A stretch of 64,000 nucleotides of DNA, from assembly GCF_040096075.1 (NCBI RefSeq), contig NZ_JBBMFJ010000021.1:5242-69241 (forward strand). Reading direction: 5' to 3'. Every line of letters begins with the position of its first letter. Positions within the stretch are counted from its first letter, which is position 1. The stretch is from Brotaphodocola faecis (lineage in GTDB: Bacteria > Bacillota > Clostridia > Lachnospirales > Lachnospiraceae). Position numbers and translations under genes: made by a program. This document shows, piece by piece, positions 8,942 to 16,411 of the stretch. A model generated the notes under the pieces. The model saw nothing but the letters and a program-made list of their open reading frames with translations, did no database searches and was not told the origin of the DNA.

Positions 8942-9784
8942 TTAGATCAGAATGATATTCTGGAAACCTTTTTCCCTCAATATATCTGCCAGATATGCCA
9001 GGTACTTCTGGCCCGGCACCTGGAAATGGGAATACTGCTCCCGCACGCCCATCGGACGATAGGCAATGATCTTAATCCAGATATCTCCGTATTCCAGATA
9101 CGGCGCCAGGAAATCTCCCATCTCCCGGATGCTTTTTTCGGTGTCGTAAAGATCCGGCACAATGACGGCCCGCACCTCATAAAGCTTTCCGGTTCTTGCC
9201 AGATAATCCGCGTTTTTCAGCACCATCTCATTGGTAACACCTGCTACCTTTACATGCTCCGATGCCTCAAAGGCCTTGATGTCCAGCATAACACCGTCCG
9301 ACACTTCCATGAGTTCCGGATACTGCTCAAACGGAATCATGCCGTTGCTGTCAATCAGCGTGCCCAGACTGTCTTTTCTGGCCAGGCGGAACAGTTCTGT
9401 CAGAAATTCCGGCCAGAGCATGCACTCGCCGCCGGAAACGCTGATGCCCCGGATAAACGGGATCTGCTTTTTCACGCGGGCATACACTTCCTCCGGCGTC
9501 ATCTCGCAGGTACGCGGGGAACTGTCATGGGGACAGACATGAATGCAGGTATCACACTGCACGCATTTGGATGGCTCAAACACTACTTTTCCATCCTCTC
9601 CCACAGACAGCGCACCCACCGGACACTGCTTCACACAGACGCCGCACTGCACGCACAGCTTTCTGGTCTCCGGATTGTGACAGTATTTGCAGTCAATGTT
9701 ACAGCCCTGCAAAAAGATGGCCGTCCGGTTTCCCGGACCATCCACACTGCTGAATGGAATGATCCGGTTTACCACTGCTTTCAT
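8942..9784 (-). CDS. yjjW: YjjW-family glycyl-radical enzyme activase (radical SAM)
   Basis: Radical SAM enzyme that should install the glycyl radical on the neighbouring YjjI enzyme. 280 residues. The radical SAM cluster motif is CNIDCKYC (Cys 28, 32, 35). It is followed by an inserted ferredoxin-like domain with two four-Cys clusters, CVQCGVCVKQC (from about 44) and CVQCDTCIHVC (from about 74), as in the activases of non-PFL glycyl-radical enzymes. GISVSGGECMLWPEF is the 'GGE' region that binds the SAM methionine moiety. Its ATG is directly adjacent to the yjjI stop, so the pair is coupled. In Escherichia coli yjjW and yjjI are also neighbours and lie next to the deo operon, so this arrangement is not unique to this genome. 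Confidence 0.9.
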   Translation of the reverse strand: MKAVVNRIIPFSSVDGPGNRTAIFLQGCNIDCKYCHNPETRKLCVQCGVCVKQCPVGALSVGEDGKVVFEPSKCVQCDTCIHVCPHDSSPRTCEMTPEEVYARVKKQIPFIRGISVSGGECMLWPEFLTELFRLARKDSLGTLIDSNGMIPFEQYPELMEVSDGVMLDIKAFEASEHVKVAGVTNEMVLKNADYLARTGKLYEVRAVIVPDLYDTEKSIREMGDFLAPYLEYGDIWIKIIAYRPMGVREQYSHFQVPGQKYLAYLADILREKGFQNIILI

Positions 9785-11329
9785 TTAGCGCACCTTTCTT
9801 TCCAGAATGTGGCCGTTTCTTGCAGCGCCAAGTCCCAGTGCGGTAGTATCCTGAAGCACAGCCTCGCCGCCTGCCAGTTTCTCCAGCTCAGAACGCTTTA
9901 CCAGATAACCGGTTACACGGATCACGTCGCTGTCGCTGGAGTAGAAGGACAGGTAACGCAGATCCATCTTAAAGGAGCCTTTGATGATATCCAGCACATA
10001 CTCCGGATTTCTGTGTACGGTCATGTCGATCGGGAAGATATCACCGGTACCGGAGGTAAAATATTTGTGGAATTTCTTTAATACATTCAGCTGGTCGATG
10101 AGCTCGTCCGGCTCCTCACCGATCGGGATTCTGGTACCCGGAGTTACATTCTCGTCTTCCGCCAGACCCACCTGCGCGTGAAGCAGGAAGTGTCCACCGG
10201 TTCCCTCACAGTATTTGTTCTTGTGGTTTAAGTTAAACTCCTTGATGATCTCCATGATCTCAACGCCCAGGTTGTTGGCATTTTCATCGTGGCCGAAGCG
10301 TCCCTGAATTCCCTCCTTCTCAAAGAGGATGTTAACGCAGTCTGCCAGGCCTACCAGACCATACATACTGGAGAAGCGGTCTCTGTGGATAAAGCCCTCT
10401 TTGGCCAGGAAGTTGTTCTCAAAGAATCCGCTCTCTTCCACCTCAAATTTGATTCTCGCATCCATGTAGCGTGCCATGATGTCCAGAACATACGGAAGCT
10501 CACGCTCCTTAAAGTCCTGAATGTTCTTCGCGCGCTTCGCGATGTTGCCCAGCACCAGACGACACAGGGTGTAAGCGCCGCCGCCAAGTAAAAGGCCGTT
10601 GTAGCAGCTTGCGATCACGTAATTCTCACCCAGCTCGCTCTTGAACATCTTGTGGTTTGCGAAGCTCGGCTTTGCGCTGTGCATTGCGCAGTCGATGGCT
10701 TTCAGCGCGAAATCATCCGGAGTGATGTCTTCATCGTACTTGAAGCTTAAGTTCGGAACAGCGTTCTCCAGCTCTTTCTCAGCCTCTAAAAGCAGACGTC
10801 CTGCCTTGGTATCACGCGGCCCGATGTTTGCGTGGGAGAAAGAATCCAGAATGGTACGGTCCATCTGGGTGAGGAACAGCTTCAGCATCTTCTTTGCCTG
10901 TGCCTCATCTACCGTGTCGATGTACGGCTCTAACAGTTCATCTAACTGGCCCACATAGACCGGATAGTTGGTAACACTCGGTACATGCTTGTAAAAGATC
11001 ATCAGGCTGTTTAATGCTTCGTACAGATCGGTTGGCGGGTCCAGCTGGAGGAATTTGCTTCCCTCTTTTAAAAACTTTGCGTAGTCCGGGATGATATAAC
11101 GCGGACGCATCGGCGCATGGCCTTCAGACAGATCGCAGATGCACTTGCGGTCGATCGGCACATTTAACAGTTCATCCAGACCTTCCGGAAGATCCAGCAC
11201 TTCCATGAGAGAATCTGCCTGGTTTGCAAGACAGGTCAGCTTCTGCTCATGGGTCAGAGTTGCACTCTCAATGATTTCCAGAATATTTTTTCTTGTTTCG
11301 TTGACCCTTTCCATAGAAATGTCACGCAT
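9785..11329 (-). CDS. yjjI: YjjI-family glycyl-radical enzyme (DUF3029), function unknown
   Basis: Predicted oxygen-sensitive glycyl-radical enzyme, 514 residues, shorter than pyruvate formate-lyase (about 760). The glycyl-radical loop is RVTGY, with the radical glycine at about residue 474, followed by an unusual 40-residue C-terminal tail instead of ending soon after the loop. A candidate thiyl-radical cysteine is in ASCYNGLLLGGG (residue 242); Cys 256 is a second possibility. The family is recognised from its sequence, but its reaction is not established to my knowledge. It lies in the nucleoside operon between udp and the activase, so a nucleoside, deoxyribose or base-derived substrate is a reasonable inference. 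ATG at 11329 is preceded by AGGAGG at 11 bases, slightly long. Confidence 0.88.
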   Translation of the reverse strand: MRDISMERVNETRKNILEIIESATLTHEQKLTCLANQADSLMEVLDLPEGLDELLNVPIDRKCICDLSEGHAPMRPRYIIPDYAKFLKEGSKFLQLDPPTDLYEALNSLMIFYKHVPSVTNYPVYVGQLDELLEPYIDTVDEAQAKKMLKLFLTQMDRTILDSFSHANIGPRDTKAGRLLLEAEKELENAVPNLSFKYDEDITPDDFALKAIDCAMHSAKPSFANHKMFKSELGENYVIASCYNGLLLGGGAYTLCRLVLGNIAKRAKNIQDFKERELPYVLDIMARYMDARIKFEVEESGFFENNFLAKEGFIHRDRFSSMYGLVGLADCVNILFEKEGIQGRFGHDENANNLGVEIMEIIKEFNLNHKNKYCEGTGGHFLLHAQVGLAEDENVTPGTRIPIGEEPDELIDQLNVLKKFHKYFTSGTGDIFPIDMTVHRNPEYVLDIIKGSFKMDLRYLSFYSSDSDVIRVTGYLVKRSELEKLAGGEAVLQDTTALGLGAARNGHILERKVR

Positions 11330-11364
11330 AATAACAACTTCCTCCTCTATGATGTATGCGAATA

Positions 11365-12138
11365 TTATTCGTTATCTTCTTTGATCAGCTTCCGAATGGC
11401 CTCCACTGCCACACGGATAGCCATATCCGTATCGTGTGCCACCGGATTGGACAGGCCCTGTTTTTCCCGCTCCTGGTTTGCCATAACTAAGAATACGGAA
11501 CCGCAGCGCACATGCAGGGTGCTGGCTACAATAAATAATGCTGCGGACTCCATCTCAGAAGCCAGGCATCCCAGGCGTTTCCAGGCCTCCCACTTGTTTA
11601 AAAGCTCGTAGCTCACCGGCATGGTCTCCGGGGAATGCTGGCCGTAAAACGCGTCCTTGCACTGCACCACACCCACATGGCAGGTCTGGCCAAGTTCCTT
11701 TGCGGAAATCCGCAGCGCATTGACAATATCAATGTCTGCCACGGCCGGGAACTCGATCGGTGCATATTCCCTGCTGGTTCCTTCCATGCGGATGGCACCG
11801 CTGGCCACGACTACATCGGCGCTCTTGACATCCAGCTGCATACCGCCGCAGGTGCCCACACGGATAAAGGTGTCGGCACCGCATTTCACCAGTTCTTCCA
11901 TAGCGATGGAGGCCGACGGGCCGCCGATACCGGTAGAAGTTACACTGACCTTCACACCGTCCAGATAACCGGTGTAAGTTACATACTCCCGGCTGTCTGC
12001 CACCAGCTTCGCATCATCAAAATAGGCCGCAATCTTGGCACAGCGCTTCGGGTCTCCCGGAAGAATCACATAACGCCCTACCTCGCCCTTTCCTACCTGA
12101 ATATGATACTGTTTATCCGGATTTTCTGAATACTTCAT
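11365..12138 (-). CDS. udp: Uridine phosphorylase
   Basis: Nucleoside phosphorylase of the NP-I family; cleaves uridine (and often deoxyuridine) with phosphate to uracil and ribose-1-phosphate. 257 residues. Signatures are VILPGDPKRCAKIAAYFD (phosphate site), RVGTCGGMQ and the ribose/base site ASEMESAALF. A uracil-specificity region is represented by 'VVQCKDAFYGQHSPETMP', which matches uridine rather than purine phosphorylases. It starts three bases after the Crp/Fnr regulator stop codon, so the two are coupled and form the head of the operon. Confidence 0.92.
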   Translation of the reverse strand: MKYSENPDKQYHIQVGKGEVGRYVILPGDPKRCAKIAAYFDDAKLVADSREYVTYTGYLDGVKVSVTSTGIGGPSASIAMEELVKCGADTFIRVGTCGGMQLDVKSADVVVASGAIRMEGTSREYAPIEFPAVADIDIVNALRISAKELGQTCHVGVVQCKDAFYGQHSPETMPVSYELLNKWEAWKRLGCLASEMESAALFIVASTLHVRCGSVFLVMANQEREKQGLSNPVAHDTDMAIRVAVEAIRKLIKEDNE

Positions 12139-12141
12139 TTG

Positions 12142-12870
12142 TCATTCCCCCGTTTCGTTGATCTGAACTCTTACCAGTTTTCTGATTTTCCGGTACTGTT
12201 CCCATGTCATCACGATATTCCATCCTTCTCTTGAGATCAGGCCCTTTTCCTCCAGTTCCTTTAACGCCCTGGTGATGGTCCGCTCAGATACGCCTGTAGC
12301 CTCAGAGAAATCTTTCCGGCTTAAATACACGCTGTAGGTATCGCGTTTTCCATAGGTTTCATATAAATTTGTAAGAATGAGATAAACCCGTTCATTGCCA
12401 GGGAGCATGACATAAAGCCGCTCTTTTCTGGACTGTTCCAGCAGATAACCAATGATCCGCTGTGTTTCCAGACGCAGGACAGACACATCGTTCAAAATCC
12501 ATTTTCTGCAGACATCTCCCGGTATCTTTAAAAACAGGCTGTCCTGGGTGGTAGCCAGTGTGGTTTTGTAATGGCTCATATAGCCCAGAATTTCCATGGT
12601 TCCGAATATCTCAATGGGCTCAAAATGGCAGAAGCCATACACGGTTTCCCGCACCCGGTAATCTACCGCGGACACACTTCCCTTTAACAGGATAAACACC
12701 TTGTCTACCGGTTCTCCCTCCTGGATAAACGTGGTTCCCGCCGGCATCCGCACCACCTGGATGCTGCTCTTTAAGCTTTCCGGTACATAGGTAAAGTAGC
12801 TGTTCAAATAATTTTGCTGCTTTGCAGTCAGCCTGCTGATTACATCTTCCACTTCGCTCATTTTGTTCAT
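12142..12870 (-). CDS. Crp/Fnr-family transcriptional regulator
   Basis: DNA-binding regulator likely to control the nucleoside genes it heads. 242 residues: N-terminal cyclic-nucleotide-binding-like beta barrel (about 30-130, with AGTTFIQEGEPVDKVFILLKG), a long dimer helix, and a C-terminal winged helix (about 175-240) whose recognition helix lies in ATGVSERTITRALKEL. There is no N-terminal cysteine cluster, so it is not an Fe-S FNR; the effector may be a small molecule, not identifiable from sequence. Two ATG codons are possible (12870 and 12861); GGGG is only two bases before the first, so the second may be the real start. Its own promoter region carries a motif shared with the BMP copy 1 promoter. 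Confidence 0.88.
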   Translation of the reverse strand: MNKMSEVEDVISRLTAKQQNYLNSYFTYVPESLKSSIQVVRMPAGTTFIQEGEPVDKVFILLKGSVSAVDYRVRETVYGFCHFEPIEIFGTMEILGYMSHYKTTLATTQDSLFLKIPGDVCRKWILNDVSVLRLETQRIIGYLLEQSRKERLYVMLPGNERVYLILTNLYETYGKRDTYSVYLSRKDFSEATGVSERTITRALKELEEKGLISREGWNIVMTWEQYRKIRKLVRVQINETGE

Positions 12871-12925
12871 TTCCCCGGTTTTATCTCTACTATAATATTT
12901 TTATATCACATTTTCCATAAACAAG

Positions 12926-12945
12926 AAAGGACAAATGTCAGTTTT
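12926..12945 (-). promoter_or_regulatory. Putative autoregulatory operator upstream of the Crp/Fnr gene
   Basis: Plus-strand sequence AAAGGACAAATGTCAGTTTT, with dyad core GACA-AA-TGTC. It matches 2094-2113 at 18 of 20 positions. A plausible -10 (TATTAT, minus strand) lies about 31 bases downstream toward the regulator gene. Shared presence upstream of the regulator and a transporter gene suggests it is the operator; this is an inference. Confidence 0.5.
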
Positions 12946-13029
12946 AGCCTGTATTTCTCTTCAAAATTTGCCATTTGGCAGATTTTACTATTTTTACCCT
13001 CAAAAACCCCTCTTTTTACATAGCAACAC

Positions 13030-13053
13030 GGGGCCCGCATTGCTGCGGGCCCC
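13030..13053 (-). terminator. GC-rich 10-bp hairpin after BMP copy 2
   Basis: GGGGCCCGCA and TGCGGGCCCC flank a four-base loop 48 bases past the stop of the BMP copy 2 gene. An outer 7-bp repeat (13022-13028 with 13074-13080) could extend it. It lacks an immediate T-tract on the minus strand, so it may be a weak terminator or an mRNA 3' stabiliser that lets the binding-protein message outnumber the downstream genes. Confidence 0.5.
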
Positions 13054-13100
13054 GCGCCAGATAGTCTGGATGTTGTTGCTTCAGAGACGAACCATAGTGA

Positions 13101-14207
13101 TTAGTCTAACTGATATACGTCGCCGTATTTTGCCTCGAAGGACTCCTTGTCAGCCGGAACCTCGATCTCGCCGCTCACGATCTTCTCTTTCACCTCGTTC
13201 ACTGCGTCGATTACTTCCGGTGCGATCAGATCCTGGCTCGGAGCGATATCTACGCCGCCTGCTGCCAGATCGAAGGACTGTACGCCACCCTCAAGGCTGC
13301 CGTCGATGAGCTCCTCTACTGCGTTGTATACAGCGTTGTCTACTCTCTTCATAGCGGAGGTCAGGACAGTGTTCGGAGCAATGCTGGACTGGTCACTGTC
13401 TACGCCGATTGCGTATACGCCTGCCTCCTGACATGCCTCGATAACGCCAAGACCAGTTGCGCCTGCTGCCTGGAATACAATGTCAGCGCCGTTGGTGATA
13501 GCGGTGTTTGCCATGGTCTTACCGGTAGCGGAATCAGCAAAAGAGTTTGCGTTGAACTGCTGAACGGTGATGTCCGGGTTAGCGTCCTTCGCACCTGCAT
13601 AGTAGCCGTAACCAAACTGGTTCATGGTCTCGTTGGTCATGCCAACTACGAAACCAATGTTGTTGGTTTTGGTGGTCAGGCCTGCAACATAACCTACCAG
13701 GTAAGAAGCCTGCTCAGCGTGGAAGATCAGGCTGGTTACGTTCGGAAGGTCGATGGAAGAATCATCGATGATAGCAAACTTGGTATCCGGGTTTGCCTCT
13801 GCTGCTGTTCTGGTTGCGTCTGCCAGCATGTAGCCTACGCTGATGATCAGGTCATAATCCTCGTCTACGAAGGTCTCCATGTTCGGAGCGTAGTCAGCAT
13901 CGGTAGCGGACTCTAAGTAGTTTACAGTAACGCCCAGTTCCTCGCCTGCTCTCTCAAGGCCTTCCCAGGAAGACTGGTTGAAGGAACCGTCGTTTACGCC
14001 GCCTACATCGGTGATCAGGCCGATTTTAAACTCGGAAGCATCTTTACTCGGTGCTGCCTCCCCGGTCTTCTCTGCGCTCTCGGAAGCCTCCTCTTTCGCT
14101 GCAGCTGCAGTGGTTTCTGCGCTGCTGTTAGAGTTGCTGCCTCCGCATGCGGTCATGGATGCTGCCATGGTACCAGCTAATAATACAGCCAGCATTTTCT
14201 TTTTCAT
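13101..14207 (-). CDS. BMP-family nucleoside-binding lipoprotein (copy 2)
   Basis: Second substrate-binding lipoprotein for the nucleoside ABC importer, 368 residues. Signal peptide MKKKMLAVLLAGTMAAS with lipobox MTAC (Cys 21), then a Ser/Ala/Glu-rich linker longer than that of copy 1, then the BMP domain starting KIGLITDVGGVNDGSFNQ. It shares long identical stretches with the protein encoded at 947-2017, including the C-terminal EVPADKESFEAKYGDVY, so the two arose by duplication. AAGGAG lies just before the ATG. It is the most upstream gene of the region, and a GC hairpin separates it from the regulator gene, so it may be expressed at a higher level than the rest. Confidence 0.93.
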   Translation of the reverse strand: MKKKMLAVLLAGTMAASMTACGGSNSNSSAETTAAAAKEEASESAEKTGEAAPSKDASEFKIGLITDVGGVNDGSFNQSSWEGLERAGEELGVTVNYLESATDADYAPNMETFVDEDYDLIISVGYMLADATRTAAEANPDTKFAIIDDSSIDLPNVTSLIFHAEQASYLVGYVAGLTTKTNNIGFVVGMTNETMNQFGYGYYAGAKDANPDITVQQFNANSFADSATGKTMANTAITNGADIVFQAAGATGLGVIEACQEAGVYAIGVDSDQSSIAPNTVLTSAMKRVDNAVYNAVEELIDGSLEGGVQSFDLAAGGVDIAPSQDLIAPEVIDAVNEVKEKIVSGEIEVPADKESFEAKYGDVYQLD

Positions 14208-14281
14208 AAGTTCTTCTCTCCTTTTTGGGTTTTAGGGCAAAAAAGCCTTATTACCACAGTAACATCATTTCAGATAAAAGA

Positions 14282-14335
14282 AAAGGACAATTTAACATGA
14301 ATTTTACTAATAAATTTCAATCATAAACTGTCCTT
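14282..14335 (-). promoter_or_regulatory. AAGGACA/TGTCCTT inverted repeat upstream of BMP copy 2
   Basis: AAGGACA (14283-14289) and TGTCCTT (14329-14335) can pair across an AT-rich loop and, on the minus strand, are followed by TTCTTTT. This could be the terminator of the ECF gene that stops at 14346. The left half also resembles the AAAGGACA half of the putative operators at 2094 and 12926, so it may serve in control of BMP copy 2. The two readings cannot be separated from sequence alone. Confidence 0.4.
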
Positions 14336-14345
14336 GTATCAAATC

Positions 14346-14942
14346 TTATTTAATTTTCATGAAAAGGCCTGCTTTTTTCAGAACCGGACGCACCGCCATA
14401 TACACCACAACCACTACGATGGTTCCGACAATGGCATTTACCAGGGTTGCGCCTGCTGCCCAGGTTGCCATGATCTTGGCCGCGGAAGACTCTACACCAA
14501 GAATATAGTTCTTGTAGAAATAGCCAACAATCGGGTCCATAACCACGTTGAAGCCCAGGCCTGCAATGGAAGCGATCAAGGACCACTTCACAATGTACTT
14601 GCTGTCATGGTCTTCGGTGATATGGGCAATGTTGTGAGCCACAAAACCTGCGATCAGGCCGATGCAGAGCTTTAAGATGAAGGTCTTCGGAGCACTGGTG
14701 ATGTACACCGGATCCAGAAGGTCTGCGATGGTCATGCCCAGGGAACCTGCCACACCGCCGTAACCGCCGCCGAGAAGCAGGGCTGCCAGAACACAGAAGG
14801 CGTTACCGATGTGAAGAGCCGTGGTATCTCCACCCGGAGTCGGAATCGGAATCTTTAAGAAGGTGAAGGCCACATAACACAGGGCCGCCATCAGGGCTGT
14901 AAGCACCAGCTTGTATACTTTGTCGTTGTCTCTGTTTTTCAT
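14346..14942 (-). CDS. ECF transporter S component (PF07155-like)
   Basis: Membrane substrate-capture subunit of an energy-coupling-factor vitamin or metabolite importer; works with shared EcfA/EcfA'/EcfT encoded elsewhere. 198 residues with about five to six membrane segments. The stretch 'TTALHIGNAFCVLAALLLGG' followed by GGVAGSLGMTIADLLDP is typical of the ECF-ribofla_trS (DUF1393) family. I start at 14942: AAGGGAG is seven bases upstream, whereas an ATG two codons earlier is too close to it and the longer frame is unsupported. Substrate is not assigned; the adjacent thiN suggests thiamine or its precursors, and the other flank suggests a nucleobase-type compound. Confidence 0.8.
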   Translation of the reverse strand: MKNRDNDKVYKLVLTALMAALCYVAFTFLKIPIPTPGGDTTALHIGNAFCVLAALLLGGGYGGVAGSLGMTIADLLDPVYITSAPKTFILKLCIGLIAGFVAHNIAHITEDHDSKYIVKWSLIASIAGLGFNVVMDPIVGYFYKNYILGVESSAAKIMATWAAGATLVNAIVGTIVVVVVYMAVRPVLKKAGLFMKIK

Positions 14943-15018
14943 AATCATTCTCCCTTGCTGCTTTTGTAGGATGCACTGCTCCCGCATTCGGTTCGCAGGC
15001 ATTTTTATTATGCCGCCT

Positions 15019-15047
15019 ATCATAGCACGCAGGTGGAATGATATTAA
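15019..15047 (-). promoter_or_regulatory. Candidate promoter for the ECF S-component gene
   Basis: On the minus strand TTAATA (15042-15047) and TATGAT (15019-15024) are spaced by 17 bp. This leaves a leader of about 70 nt with a GGCA/TGCC hairpin before the ATG at 14942. No known riboswitch class is recognised in it. Confidence 0.4.
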
Positions 15048-15079
15048 TAGCCAGTTTTAATCTTTTTAGCCAGTCCAGT

Positions 15080-15736
15080 TCAATCCCGGGACTCGATACA
15101 GATCAAAACACCATCTTCCAGGGTAATCGTAGCAGTATCCTCCGCGATCTCATTGCTGATGCAGAGTCCCACTTCCTCGCCCCGGTAAATGGTCCTGTTC
15201 TTCAGCGGATACTTAAATCCGGTCAGGGTAATCCCGGTCACCTCTTCTGTATAGGGCGCGAAGGAAACGTATTTGCCCCACTGCTCTGCCTTCGAGAATG
15301 TCCGTTCACCATCCAGCAGGCTCAGACGGTTCTGGGAATCCACGATGTAAGCGGCAATGCCCCGTTCCATACAGGTTTTCAGCGCATGGATGTTGCCGAT
15401 CATGTGGTCGATGCGGCCGCCGGTGGCCCCCAGAAATACAATTTCATCGCAGGAAAGGGTCAGTGCCCGGTTTCTTGCAAGCTCCGTGTCGGTCTCATTC
15501 TTCTCCGGCTTATGCTGCTCCCACACGATGAACGGGTACTGGCGGAATTCTTCCCGGATCTCACTGGAGACAGAATCAAAATCCCCCACAATATAGTCCG
15601 GCACCAGGCCCAGTTCCTTCACCGCTTTCAGTCCGCCATCCACGGCAATGACCTTATCAAATGTTTCTTTTTCCAAAAAGGAGCGGGCGAAAGCCAGGTC
15701 CAGCTTTCCGCCCGTCATGATCAGACATCTTCTCAT
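15080..15736 (-). CDS. thiN: Thiamine diphosphokinase
   Basis: Transfers pyrophosphate from ATP to thiamine to make thiamine diphosphate, the cofactor needed by, for example, the pyruvate:ferredoxin oxidoreductase encoded in this window. 218 residues. Family motifs are VIAVDGGLKAV, PDYIVGDFDSV (metal-binding Asp residues), NETDTELA and GATGGRIDHMIGN. The ATG overlaps the rpe stop by four bases. In Firmicutes thiN commonly follows rsgA-rpe, as here. Confidence 0.95.
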   Translation of the reverse strand: MRRCLIMTGGKLDLAFARSFLEKETFDKVIAVDGGLKAVKELGLVPDYIVGDFDSVSSEIREEFRQYPFIVWEQHKPEKNETDTELARNRALTLSCDEIVFLGATGGRIDHMIGNIHALKTCMERGIAAYIVDSQNRLSLLDGERTFSKAEQWGKYVSFAPYTEEVTGITLTGFKYPLKNRTIYRGEEVGLCISNEIAEDTATITLEDGVLICIESRD

Positions 15737-16398
15737 TTATTTTCAGCCTCTTCAAAAATTTTTAAAAATGCCTTTACGTTAGCTGCCGCATCCTGTTTGT
15801 AAACAGCACTGCCTGCCACAAAGACATTGGCTCCTGCCTCCATCAGTTCCTTTACATTGCCAAGTCCCACACCGCCGTCTACCTGAATGTCGGTCTGTAA
15901 ACCGCGCTCATTTAACATGGCGCGCAGCTTTTTAATCTTATCCACGGTGTAGGGGATAAATTTCTGGCCGCCAAAGCCCGGGTTCACGGACATCAGAAGG
16001 ATCATATCCACCTGGTCCAGCACACAGGAAAGGGTCTCCACCGGGGTAGCCGGGTTTAAGGCCACGCCCACCTTCATGCCGAGCTCCTTGATCTGGTTGA
16101 TGGTGCGGTCTAAGTGGCGGCATGCCTCCTGGTGTACACAGAGCAGGTCCGCGCCCGCTGCCTTTAAATCTGCCGCGTAACGGCCCGGCTCCTCCACCAT
16201 CATGTGAACGTCAAAGACCTTGTCCGTACAGGAACGGACGCTCTGGATGACTGGCATGCCAAAGGAAATACTCGGCACAAACATGCCGTCCATCACATCG
16301 ATGTGGATATACTGGGCGCCTGCCTCCGATACGGTCTCGATTTCCTTTCTTAAATTTCCAAAGTCTGCTGCAAGAATGGATGGTGCTAAAATATACAT
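15733..16398 (-). CDS. rpe: Ribulose-phosphate 3-epimerase
   Basis: Interconverts ribulose-5-phosphate and xylulose-5-phosphate in the non-oxidative pentose phosphate pathway. 221 residues, a standard single TIM barrel. Signatures: LAPSILAADFGNL, YIHIDVMDGMFVPSISFG (catalytic Asp and metal His), VHQEA, 'MSVNPGFGGQKF' and IQVDGGV. It sits 13 bases after rsgA and overlaps thiN by four bases. Confidence 0.97.
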   Translation of the reverse strand: MYILAPSILAADFGNLRKEIETVSEAGAQYIHIDVMDGMFVPSISFGMPVIQSVRSCTDKVFDVHMMVEEPGRYAADLKAAGADLLCVHQEACRHLDRTINQIKELGMKVGVALNPATPVETLSCVLDQVDMILLMSVNPGFGGQKFIPYTVDKIKKLRAMLNERGLQTDIQVDGGVGLGNVKELMEAGANVFVAGSAVYKQDAAANVKAFLKIFEEAENK

Positions 16399-16411
16399 GA
16401 TGTCTTACTCC

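Noticed and set aside
8906..10081. 391-residue plus-strand open frame over yjjW/yjjI.
   Set aside because: Runs antisense to the well-supported glycyl-radical enzyme and activase genes; a product of codon bias.
13030..13053. GC-rich hairpin considered as part of a CRISPR or repeat array.
   Set aside because: Single copy, no repeat-spacer pattern.
14943..15079. Leader of the ECF gene considered as a TPP, preQ1 or FMN riboswitch.
   Set aside because: None of the conserved core sequences of these classes was found by eye; only a simple hairpin is seen.
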